A stretch of DNA of 64,000 nt from Triplophysa rosa (taxonomy: Eukaryota; Chordata; Actinopteri; Cypriniformes; Nemacheilidae): positions 13,761,265 through 13,825,264 of the forward strand of contig NC_079902.1 of assembly GCF_024868665.1 (NCBI RefSeq). The letters are read 5' to 3'. Position numbers and translations under genes: made by a program. Within the stretch, counting starts at the first letter, position 1; each line of letters starts with the position of its first letter. Of the stretch, positions 23,834-35,800 are shown in pieces. The notes beneath the pieces were generated by a model, which was given only the letters and a program-made list of their open reading frames with translations, did no database searches and was not told where the DNA came from.

Positions 23834-26800
23834 CTGCATGAGAAGAGGAGATTATTAAAGCTCTCAAACAAATCATACCTTCAGCACATACAGCTAATAC
23901 CTGAAATGTAAAATGGAATGGAAGGCTTGGAACTGGTTTAAGTTTTACCTCATGGTATTTCTTGGCCACCTTGGTGGGCGAGCACTGGCAATCATAACAG
24001 CGATGAGAGCAGCAGGCACAGTTTCCCCCACAGCGCTTTACCAGCAGGCAGCTCGGCCAGAAGATTGCGTCTGTCCTTTTCAGTTCCTCACGCAGTGAGA
24101 AGGAAAAATTCCGTGGAGTGCAACTGTACATCTGTACTTCCTCTCGAAGCAGGTTTAGATCTACCACTCCTACACAAGCACAAATATACCGTGACTTTTT
24201 GAAAAGCATTCCAAAAACAGTGATAATCTCATCATTTAAAAACAGATAAGGAGGATTTTTGCCCAAAAAATCAGCTAGGAGAAATAAAATACTTGGATTT
24301 TTTTAATAAAATGTATGGCTGAAAGTGAAGTATGATTGATTTACTTTAACATAATTCTTAAAATTGTAATAGTTTTATTAGGGGTAATTATTTATTAGGG
24401 GTGCAACAATATATATATATATACACACACATTGCATGTCAGAATGTAATAATAATAATAATAATAATAAAAGATAATAACAGCAACAGCAACAACAACA
24501 ACAACAATGTTTTGTTTATGTAATATTTATGCTTTTACAGTTTTAAGAAGTTCTCTCTTAGGATTTCTTAATTCCTTTTGTCATTTTAATTTTGTGTTAA
24601 AATTTCATTGGCAGATCTATTCAATTTTTATTAATTTACACACATAAAGATCAATTAAACCTTGAATGTTGTCAATTCTAAATCAATTTTAATTTAATTT
24701 ACTCTTTTGTTAATGTTTTTGGAATTCATTTTGTAATTTTACATTTTGTTTCAAATATTGTCATACAATCGTAATTGAGAACCCAGTATATTGTATCGAA
24801 TTGTGAGCTGAGTGTATCATTACACTTCTTGTATTAACGTAGATAAATATTTTCTTATTTTTTAATGAATGAAATTGAATATGAATACATATACAATTGT
24901 ATTCAAATACGAATGATGTAAATCTTAAATATCAGTTTTAATTATGACAATATATTATAATTATTCCCATTAAATTAATTAATTAATCTGAAATTAATAT
25001 TTAATAAATGTAAACCTTTTAAAAGAACTAAAACTTTAAGAAAAAGAATCAGCTGTGGGAACCTGATTCAGCATACATGATCTTTACCTCTGGATTTCTT
25101 CTGGTGGAAGAAAGACTTGCCCACCACCTGCCAGGTCGGCTTGTAAAGGTCCTCCGTGTCCACCTGCCAGCGGTCTGGCTCCAGGTATTTCATCACTTGC
25201 TCCATTGTGCTGAAAGCAGCTACAGCCTCATTTAGAGCATCCACACTCTGCATCCATGACGGCACCACCGCAGGGGTCTCAGGCTCCTGCTGCCTCTGAA
25301 CACACACACAAACAAAACAAAACAAGAAATCAGGGCTAAGACACCACCACAGGAGAGATTTATTTTTAAGATAACAAGTGTCTGCCTCTGGGATGACTGC
25401 AGACCGCACAGTCCCTTTACTGACCATCTGACTCACTTTCTGGAAACTACAAGATCTACTCTGATTGGCTGGCTTTAGTTCTGGCACTCAGTGTGCACAG
25501 GTTTTTAGCATGTTGCCAGGTTAGTGGCATCGAATCTTTTTGACCAAAGCCTTGTTTTGCTTTATGTAACAACAAGTTAAAAACTTGCAAAAATTTGCAT
25601 ATTAAACTAGCAAAAAGTTTTTCTGCAATTTGAATAGTATAAAAATGACTTCTGATTTCTGTTCTATTTAATGGTTTATTTAAAGTCCCAGTAAAATAAA
25701 AAATTACAATGCCTGTTTTTCATGAAATATTGCGTTTACTGTAAATAGTTTCTCAATGTGGGTCATTCTCTTTTTAAAATTCGTGTGCCCTCATAATCTT
25801 CAGTTAAAATCTGAAAATGGACTTCCTTCCTGTAATGACTATCCATTTTAAATGCATGTTAGACGGCTTGGGCGGAGCATCTGTTAACTCCTCCCCTTCA
25901 ACTGTCAGTCTGCTGCCAGTTCCATTTCAAAATGCAACGGCTGTTTTTATACATGCAATCAAATCGCAGAGAAAGACAAAAGCCACGCCCACTATTTTTC
26001 TCATTCGTAAATGCGTCAAACTACGGAAGTAGAAAACGATCACAACTTCCAGTTCACGAGGAGTTTAAGATCTGTAGCTTTTTATTTAGGTGTTTGGATT
26101 ATTAAAAATGATAAGACTGCACGTAAACATAGTGACTCTAAATGTAAGGGAGAAATGCCAAATGAAAAATGATATTAAATTAACAGGTAGTAATGCAATA
26201 CACAGTTTTGGAAACATAATCTCCGATACATCCTTTCTCCCCAGAATCAATTAACCAGCCAAAATAAACATCACCCCATGTGAACTCTGACATGTGCCAG
26301 GACAGCAACAGTGATACCCGTGGTGTTGGGCAACCTGCAGGAAAGCAAAATCTACACTAGGTTCAACTCCGCTCCAATGCCTTGGGTCCTGTGGGATCTG
26401 TCAACATGTCCTTTTTCCAGCAGCTTAACGCAGGAACACTAACATAATCCCCCTATGAGTGACATGTCCAATGCTGCACTACAAAACCAGGTTACAGGTG
26501 GAGAGTGAGTTGGCATGGCAACCTCTGTGTAAAGGACATGGTGTCAAAGGAAGGTCTGAGATTTTTACAATGATAAAAATGTATTTGCTCCGTGAGGAAA
26601 GCTGAAAATGAGGTCACTATGAATGAGGCCATTTGAGCGAAGCATCGGACAAAACGCAGGGGCAACCTGTCTGGATGTAAAACAATACACAGTGGGGTCC
26701 AAGGGTCTGAGATCACTGGAGAAAATGTCTCTATTTGTTTTTTTTTTCAGTTTACATTTTTTCTTTATTTTAAAACAACATTTTAGTAACAATTTGAGAA

Positions 26801-29800
26801 TGCATGCAATTAAATAAATACAAATTAAATCCAACAAACACCATTACAACCGCTTCTGAAAAACCTGTACATTCAGCTGTCTTACACTGCAAAAAACTGC
26901 CTTCCAGTTTTGGCTTTGGCCAGCAGTGTGGAATGGAAACCATTAGCAGCTTGTGAATGTGAGGCCCTCTTTCAATCTGTCAATTAAAAATCCTCAGAGT
27001 CCTGGTCTATGAAACCACAGCCAAGTACACCAACTGTGGTGGAGAAAATAGCACTTGTACATTTTGCTCACAATGCCTAAGAGGCCATCTACACGGAGAA
27101 GCGTTAAGCTGTATACGTAAAGATTTGGTATCTTATAGGCATTTCTTCCACACGGATCCAGCGTTTTGGGAGCCTGAAACTGCTATTTTTTGAAAGCGGG
27201 TTACAGAGTGGTAAATCTGAAACCGCCGCCCTTGCGTTTTCGTGTGTACAGCCGATCTGTATATTTTCTAAAACGATGATGTCATCAACCCAGCGTGCAA
27301 AGTTTATGTGCATGCTCCAAATCTTCTCCGTTTTTAGTGCATCTCTGTTTCTGATATTTTTTATTAGTTTAATATTTGCAAAACACAGCGGCAGACATAA
27401 AAGGTGACTAATAATAACGATTTAACAAAAATAAAAAACACGAAATATGGAGATACGAGGTTTCCGAAGGACAGCAGTGATTTGCATTCAAGAAATGAAA
27501 CTTCTTCAGTTTTTCAGCATCTTCCAGATGTTGCAATATGAAATAATATCTGAAAACCAATGGTCTCCTTTGTGTTCTTATCCCTGATAACATAGTGTTT
27601 TAAATAGTTAGCAGGCTCTATGTTTCCGTTAAACAAGAAAAATAGCTTATCAGATGGACATGAGCTCTCAGACTCTACGTCTGCCAGTAGCCTGTCAGTT
27701 CTGTAGAACCAAATGAAAGTGCCGAGATCTCGCTCAAAAATGTGTGATTCACTGTGAACTTGGTTTAGGCCAAGCCTGGTGGCATGCCATTCATACACGG
27801 CGGTTGTAAAAGGAGCAGGAGAGAAATGAAGTCATTTCCAAACATTTTGCTCCGGATCTTGAATAGACAATGTGTTTGAAACGACATCTTGTGTAATTCA
27901 GTAATCCTTGTGGTACTCTGTGTGAATGGAAAGAACCGCATTCGTTCAGAGTAACACATTTCTGTCTAACAAAACTGCCATCTACAATTACTCTAAAAAC
28001 AAGTGCAACTACACTACAAAAGCTTCTCACACTGAGAAGAATGTAGAGGCATGTGCACACTGTTCACACTGCATGTAAACCACTTTCTTTTGAAAAGGGA
28101 AAGTGGTTTCAGATGGTTTAAGAAAAACATGAACTTGTTTTGGCCTCACTCTTGGTTCCTATGAAACGTGTCAATTCTGGCAAGAAGCATCATTTGCGCT
28201 TGCTCAGTGTCATTCTAAATGGCCAGTCAAAATCAGTAAGCCGATGCAAAGAGGCACCTTTGAGTCCTTTCAGGTTGGAAAATGTCTATAGGAAATCCTC
28301 CCGGGAGCTAAAAGAAGCAGTTGTGTTCCTTTGAATCTCTCACAAATCAGGGTTTCTTATTTCCAGAGCTGGGTGCTGTTTTAATGACCTCTTGCCTCAA
28401 ACTCTTACCGGTTTCCAAAATCTATTCCTGAAATTCGCAGCTGGGGCTTATTTTCCCCTTCTCTTGGTGGAAGTGGTGAAGGGGAGTGATTGCTTGTTTA
28501 AACAGAAAGAGCAGGGCTGCCCCTGTGCTCCTGGGTTTCCAGTAGCTGAGGTTGACCACAGAGGAACTGAATTCTGCTCTTTCAACATGGCGGTCCATCG
28601 CCATGGAATGCGAAGCCAAGAGTCTGCCAAAGCTTAAAGGGCCAGGCCACTGATTTCTCAATGTTTCATCATCAGATGGAATGGACGGTAAACCTTCAAC
28701 CAGAGGATCTGAAGCACGCATAATTTTGCTTGGCATCAACAGAGCACAAAGACGATGATTAAAAAGCTTGACTATTAACTTGGGTGTAATAACAGTAACC
28801 TTAAAACCTCAAGGGTTTGATGAGAAGTCTACTGGATTTGTTAAAAGTGAAGAGAATGAAGACTCTTCGTGTAATGTTACACAATCCTATCTACTTTATA
28901 TGTTCGTGTCGTTCTTGATATTTCATGCAGGTTTAAGCTATATGAAAAATGTTCTATTGGTTACATCACAATGAACAAGACTGAATTCTTATCTATACAC
29001 AAGCAAACAAAGCGAAGCTGTTTAGTCATTTGTACAAACATGACGGATGATATATCGAAAGGTAATAGTTTGCACCGCTGCCTAACCAGTCAGGAGGGAA
29101 CTTGTTTTCCTCATTGCAAAACGTGATACCTGGTGCCTACAATCCAGTCTACACAACAAAACTGCATCGCTTTAATTTAAAATCAACGCTGACAGCATTG
29201 CGAGCGTGCAGCACTGTTGATAACAAAGGTGGTCATTATAATGTTGTTCATTCCCACTGCAGCCATAATAAGCCTTCTTAATTCGGATGCCTGGCGTGCA
29301 AGAAAATAAACCCGAAGCTCTCTCTGTGAGTCAGGACTGGAGGAGGCTAGGGCAGCAGTGCTGCAATTGTAGGTTCCAGCTCGACATCCTCCTCCACAAA
29401 CACTATAAATAGAGCTCCATTCAGCCACACCTTCTCTGATGTGAGCTGTGCCCAGAGCCAGCCAAAACACACCTACTCCTGCAATAATACAACTCCGAAT
29501 GGCCTCATTTACACATCATCCTACATAATAACATTATCAATTTTATATTAAAAATCAAAGGTAAAATGGATGAAATGTTGGAGGAATAGGGTGTGCATTG
29601 ACGTCACTTTCCCACGTGAGCACACCGGGACACGCCGCAGCACACGTTCCCTTGAGTGGTAAAACACAAAATGGCTGCTTATTTGCTGAAATTACAAGCA
29701 GATGGACTCGACGGTGATCCTTACGACTTACAAAAGGTTCAGGCGTTCTTGGACACTCAAATGTTGCACGCAATTGCGTTTGAGTTCACGTGGGAAAGTG

Positions 29801-32800
29801 ACGACAAGTGCATACACTCTATACCAGTCCTATGTTTAATGCCAGTGTTTAGGTACTTAAGACACTGAAGATGCTGTTGATGATTCTGGAACCCTGCGGT
29901 TTTCACAAAGGTGATTCTGTGATGAAAAAACTGGACTAATACAAAACAAAAACAGATATAAAACTAGACCACTACTATTATAATAAAGCTGCCTATACAG
30001 GCAATGTGGTATCGTTCAGTTTATGGACATCATTTTCACAGAGAATTCTCTTTGACATTTACGTTATATAAAGCGGAAAAATCATTTATTTTTAGAGGTG
30101 CACCGATATACCAACCAATAATAGGTATCGGTGGATAAAAGCATTTTTTCATACTATCGGCTTTATCCTGTCAATCAAAAGAGGACAGGAAAATGCAATG
30201 AATTTGTGCTCTGTATAAAGAAAATTTTAAGAAACATCACCACTTTGATGTTCAACATTCATATGAATTACTAACATTCAGAAAGTTAAGAAATATTAAT
30301 GTAATCTTCAGAATCAGTATCGGCATAAGCAGATATCACTCTGAATACTTGGCTATCAGTGTCTGTGAAGAAATGTAGCATATGTGCATCTCTACTTATT
30401 TTCATATTATTATTTCTTTAATGATCATGTGATAATTTGTGATGTAGTACCATAGTTTGTTACGTCAGTGAAAACACAAATCAATTCTAAGAGAGGTTCA
30501 CAGAGTACCAGCCGAGCACTGGCTCCAGAATTTTGATGCTAGACGTATGAGATGTACTAATAACCATCAAATGGAAATTGCACATGGAAGTGTCTAATGC
30601 GTTTTTTTTTGTAGTAATCTATGGTCATACTTGTCCTGTGTAATCTTGCTAGCATATCTAACCACAGTCATTTCTGAAATAAAATGGGAGCGGTGTACAT
30701 GCAGGCTTGATTTTACAGAGACCGATAAAGCAAACCTTTGTTCAATGGAAAACAATGAGACCAATTTTCAACAACGTAGCAAAGTGTTCAGACACGCTCC
30801 GAGGGCTCAATAAACAAATGCAGGGGAAAGTGGAGTCATAAAAGTTTGACAGGCATCACACATCAAAGCCAAGCATGACTATTAAATCATTTCAGGGGAA
30901 TAATCCTTTTCAAATGTGCCATGTGACGCCTGTCAGGGAATAAATTAAAGGAAGGAAACTGAACCATAGCCAAGGTGGAAAACACTGTCACCCGCCCCTT
31001 TGTGGTTTTTACCGCCACATGAAGTGAAACATTCAGAAGAAAGCCTGAATATGATTGTAACCTTACATTTTCAGTGTCATTTGAGGTTGCCAGGTCATCT
31101 CAGTAAAGGAACAGTGATTACATCACCAGCTTTCTTTTGATCTCTCTCCTTAAATTTCTATTTAATAATTTTTAAAGCTCATCTGTCTACAACAAAGTTC
31201 ACTGTTAAATGCATTTATCACATTCTATACATGTTTATAAAGGGCAAATAAGAAAAAAAGAAGTGCACCATTAACCCCGAGTATGTCCTATCAATCTGAT
31301 CTGGTAAGCACAATGTTCTGTTAGATAATGTCCATCATCTCTACACATTTTTTTCCCTAAAACACCATGAGACATTTTCTCATAAATCTCTTCAGCACAT
31401 TCTTTAGTAAACTGGTACAGCAATTGTTGAACTCTTCTCTGTATATTTAACTTCAGAGATAATTTGGATATTAAATTTAGAGATCATTTAATTCAGCAGA
31501 GGGCTATTATGAATAAAACATTTAAAACAGTCAACCCACTCAGTAAACATTACATAAGCTTCCATTTAATTACACACAGTGGTGAGTAAGTTGCTACTAA
31601 CCTGTTGATGCAAAGAATAACGGATGCAGAACCCTGGGTCTGATGGAAAGTATTCATCAGAGACGAAGCGGATCAGGATCTGGTTACCTTTGGATATCTG
31701 GGGCCCTGGGACCACTTGTGAACCACACCACCGACCCAGCACCATCCCTCCAACAGGCTCATCCACTTCCACATAATCATACCTAAAGTAACATGGTACA
31801 AGAGGTTAATGACTCAGTTCAATTAAGTTCAATTAAGTAAAATTCAAATCAGCTCATTTCACTTTCTTTCTACAGCACTTTTCACAGTTTTGCATTGTTG
31901 CAAAGCAGCTTTACAAAAATATTGTACATACAGTAGAAATATAGGGAAAATAGTCAGAAAAAAGAAAAAAATAGAATATATGTGGTATTAATGCAATTTG
32001 TATATGTAAAATAATGATACTAATTGTGAAACCCTAACTGTTATTGAATTGATTACAAGTACTGTAGATAAAATGGACCAAAATGGACCAATTATTACAA
32101 AATTTATAAACCAGGATGATTCAATGTGCCAAAAAATGTCAATTTTGTGGCATCAATCTTTTTTTTAGGGACAAGTCAAACCCACAAGCAGTTTATTTTG
32201 TTGTGAGGCCTGTCTCTAAAATTAGAATTTCTGACCCTCAAAAAGTCTAATCAATAGGACTATATGCAACGTTTTTTATTTTTTTGTACAACCGTTTGTT
32301 GAAACTGGCACAATAATTATTTTTTTAACAGAAGACCTTCCCATTGTCAGCTCAATCACAGGCTCATGACAGGGCAGGTGGTCGATTGTTGGGACATGAT
32401 AATGAAGTCCTGCTGGCAGTGTGTGATGATGCACCTGATGCTTACTGTGCATCATCCCCGCTGCCATAAATTTCAGTGCCATGTCCTTCCTGTCAGCCAC
32501 TATCTCCCGTCATGAGCGTTAAAGGGATAGTTCATCCAAAAATCCCACATGACGTTAAACATGTTTAGAGAACTTCCGGCGTCTTCGGAGCACAAATAAA
32601 GATATTTAGGTGACATCCGAGAGCTTTCCAGGCCATAGACATCATGGTGTCAGTGGTTGTCAAGGTCCAGAAAAGTACTAAAGACATCGTTAAATTGGTC
32701 CATCCGCGCATAGTGGCTCAGATGAATTTTTTTGAAGCGACGAGAATGCTTTATGTGCGAAAAACAAACCAAATTACCGACTTTAATCGATACATTCTCC

Positions 32801-35800
32801 TCTGTCTTGTCAGTGTATGGCGTGCGTTCACGAGAGCACTTTCTTCCTCTTCTGCATGTAAACACAGAGTTGCGCTTCTGCATTGTGAGTCAGAGTGCCG
32901 GCATCCAATAGGGGCAAACCCCATGCGGCGTTCAGCGCACAAACCGGTCGACTTTTGAAGTGCTCTCGTCCAAGAAGAAGAAGAAGAAGAAGATGAAGTG
33001 CTCTCGTGAACGCGCGCCATACACTGACAAGATGGACCAATTTAATGATGTCTTGAGTACTTTTCTGGACCTTGACAACCACTGACACCATGATGTCTAT
33101 GAGGAGGCCTGAAAATCTCTGGGATGTCACCTAAATATCTCTATTTGTGCTCCGAAGACGCCGGAAGTTCTATAAACATGATTAACGTCATGTGGGCGAG
33201 TAAAAAAATCACACAAAGTTGATTTTTGGGTGAACTTCCACTTTAAGATGTTGTGATGATGATTTCAGGGGAGGTTAAAGGTGGGATAACATGCTGTGTT
33301 ATGCATTCTGACTTCTTTACACTGTTGAACTTGCTGGCTTCTCATGCTTAACATGGTCAAATTGTTAAAAAACGAGTTGGACGTATGACGTAGTATTTCT
33401 GTGCTTGTTACAAGTTACAATCCCCCAGCACTCCAACTTGTTTCGGAAAGTTTTTTATAAGTCTGGATCCCTGTTTCGTAACAGGGATCCTATTCCTTTT
33501 ATTGGGCAATTCTCCTGGAAAAGCACGGCAAGGTGAAAGAAATAGCCCGCCCACGAGCCAACCGACGAGCGAGACATGCTTACCGGCTCAGCTGCTTTTG
33601 CGTCAAGATTAGCATGCAGCTGCAGCTCGATACTGTTGCGTTAGTGAAGTTTAGGTGTGTCTGTTTGTTCACAGCATTTCAGTGATGGATGTTATATAAG
33701 CGGTGGATATAACGCTGGATTTGGAGATCGTTTGAAACTGATGATGGAGCGGTCCCAGTGCTAAAAGACGCCGGACATGAACTGCACGCGGTAAGTCAAA
33801 CTAAGTCATATGTTTGTTCTTTGTTGGCAATCGGCGTGTACGTGCATAATGTAAAAAAAAACACGAAGGGATTAATGCAATAATGTGTTGTGTGCTCGTG
33901 CTGTAGTTCCGTGCACCTGCACTTCAGCAGCTCGTGTTTTTCCAGAAATAATCGTACAGCTGTATTACTCTTTTATAATTTGATCAAACTAAATACTCTT
34001 CAAAGATACGATGTATGCAATACTACTGTATAGGTACTCAAGATTAATATGAGATTGGCAGAAACTGAGTGTGTTACCAGATCTTTAATCTTCTGGTATA
34101 ACTATACGTATATTCAACTCTGCCCCCCATTATTCAGTGTAAAAAGACTGTGTCTAATAGCTACGAGGCATCTAAAGACAAGTCTAACGCTTTGAGGCAA
34201 TGGGGTTACTTACAGAAATAGCATTAGACACAAACATTCCTAAACAAAGGCAGCGATGGAAAAAGACAAAAAAGGAAGAAGTAGAGAGGTTATTAAGAAA
34301 CCCAAGCTAAAACAAGCTTGGTGAGGAACAAATGAGATTAAAAGAGGGCATGTTAGCACATAAATGTTATTTATCTTCATTTGATCTCAAGCTAATATGG
34401 TAACCCATTAGGCTTTTCATAAGCTACAATAGCTGTGGCCTAGAAATACATTCTCGCAAGCATTTAATGAACCGAATGAGCTATGAACCGCAGCACAGCT
34501 AAATGTATTATCTCAATCATCCTAATGGCACTTCAGACCGCAGAGAGGAAATCATGAAGCTAAATGTATCTGTTGCTGCACATTCTCAGGTATCCCAAAT
34601 CACACTTCAGCAATGAAGGACTCTTTTATACTATATTTACTTCAGGGAAATCACTACTAATCAAATGATTACACCTTCTAAAGTACACTTTCATCAGCCC
34701 CATGATATATCCAGAGAGGATTCTGTTTGGCCGTTTAAATAAATGCACATTTAAATGTATTATTGAATTAATAAACAAGATAATAATTGACAAAAACACT
34801 GAATAAATAAAAATATATACATAAATTAATTAATAAATAAAACAAAATACATTTTCCATTACCACCATATTATTAGTGTTTAGTAGTATTTTACCGCATT
34901 ATCACTACCAAGCAAAACAATGATGTTTGTAAATAATGTGCATTCTAACAAACATAATTTTTGTAAAAAAGGCGACTTCAGATTTCTATAGGCCTACTCC
35001 ACATTGCATGCAGATTAACTGGCTTGCAGATGGCATGTGAATATAATGCAGGGTTTTGCTTAGAAGTTCTGCACGCGAAACAGTTTAGTGAATTCACCCA
35101 ACAGTCCTTCTATATCTATCGCATGACCTTCTTTTGGGATCTAAATTACTGCCTTTTGATGTAACTTGGCCTGAACCAAATCCAGTGTCTTTTTTTAATT
35201 AAGCAGAGAAAAAGAACAGCCTAGTTGTGGTTGTGTTATTTCTGCCTGCATGTCCTCAGTGGTCCTGCAGTGTTCAATAAAGTCTGGTTTCAGTGGCAGA
35301 TGCCTGGTACGAATCATGTGATCGGACAAGCCTACATTCCCGTTTCCAACAAAGTCATTTAACTTCCTAAAGACACTGTTTATTTTCTGCCCAGACTGAC
35401 ACTAACACGCTTTAAACCACATTTAATGAAAACAACACGGGCCATCACGCACCACACTAACTTACTGGTGTGTTAAACTGATGCTGAAGCCCTGATTTTT
35501 TTGACACGCATACCTTTGATTTTCACTTCTCCAATACACAGCTGAAAAGGTTGTTATGATTCTACTGGAATTCAAGAATATTTATGATAAACCAACAGAA
35601 CAGAACAAATGGATAAGGATAAAACACAAACTACTCTTTCACAGTCAGGGTTTTGTTTTGATCCTGTTTACACTTCAGGCAGATGGATCGTCAATTATTA
35701 AAGTCCCTTCACTTTTACCAGGTTTACATGCATATATTCACTCAAGCTAAGTGAGAACCACTGTCACAGAAGCACGAGTAAGCCACAAACATAAAAAAAT

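Larger units (their letters stand above)
25296..31601 (-). other. pdgfc: pdgfc intron 3
   Basis: The 6.3-kb intron holds a repeat-like block at 27081-27310, an unexplained minus-strand frame at 27514-27798, and MITEs at 29583-29825 and 30093-30394. The segment beginning taaagtcccagtaaaat at 25682 also looks MITE-like but lacks a convincing second end. The remaining sequence shows only chance frames. Confidence 0.7.

Noticed and set aside
32644..33130. Two similar reading frames on opposite strands ([12 protein letters not shown] type)
   Set aside because: They arise from the mirrored arms of the foldback element, so their resemblance is a consequence of the inverted repeat and not of a gene pair.
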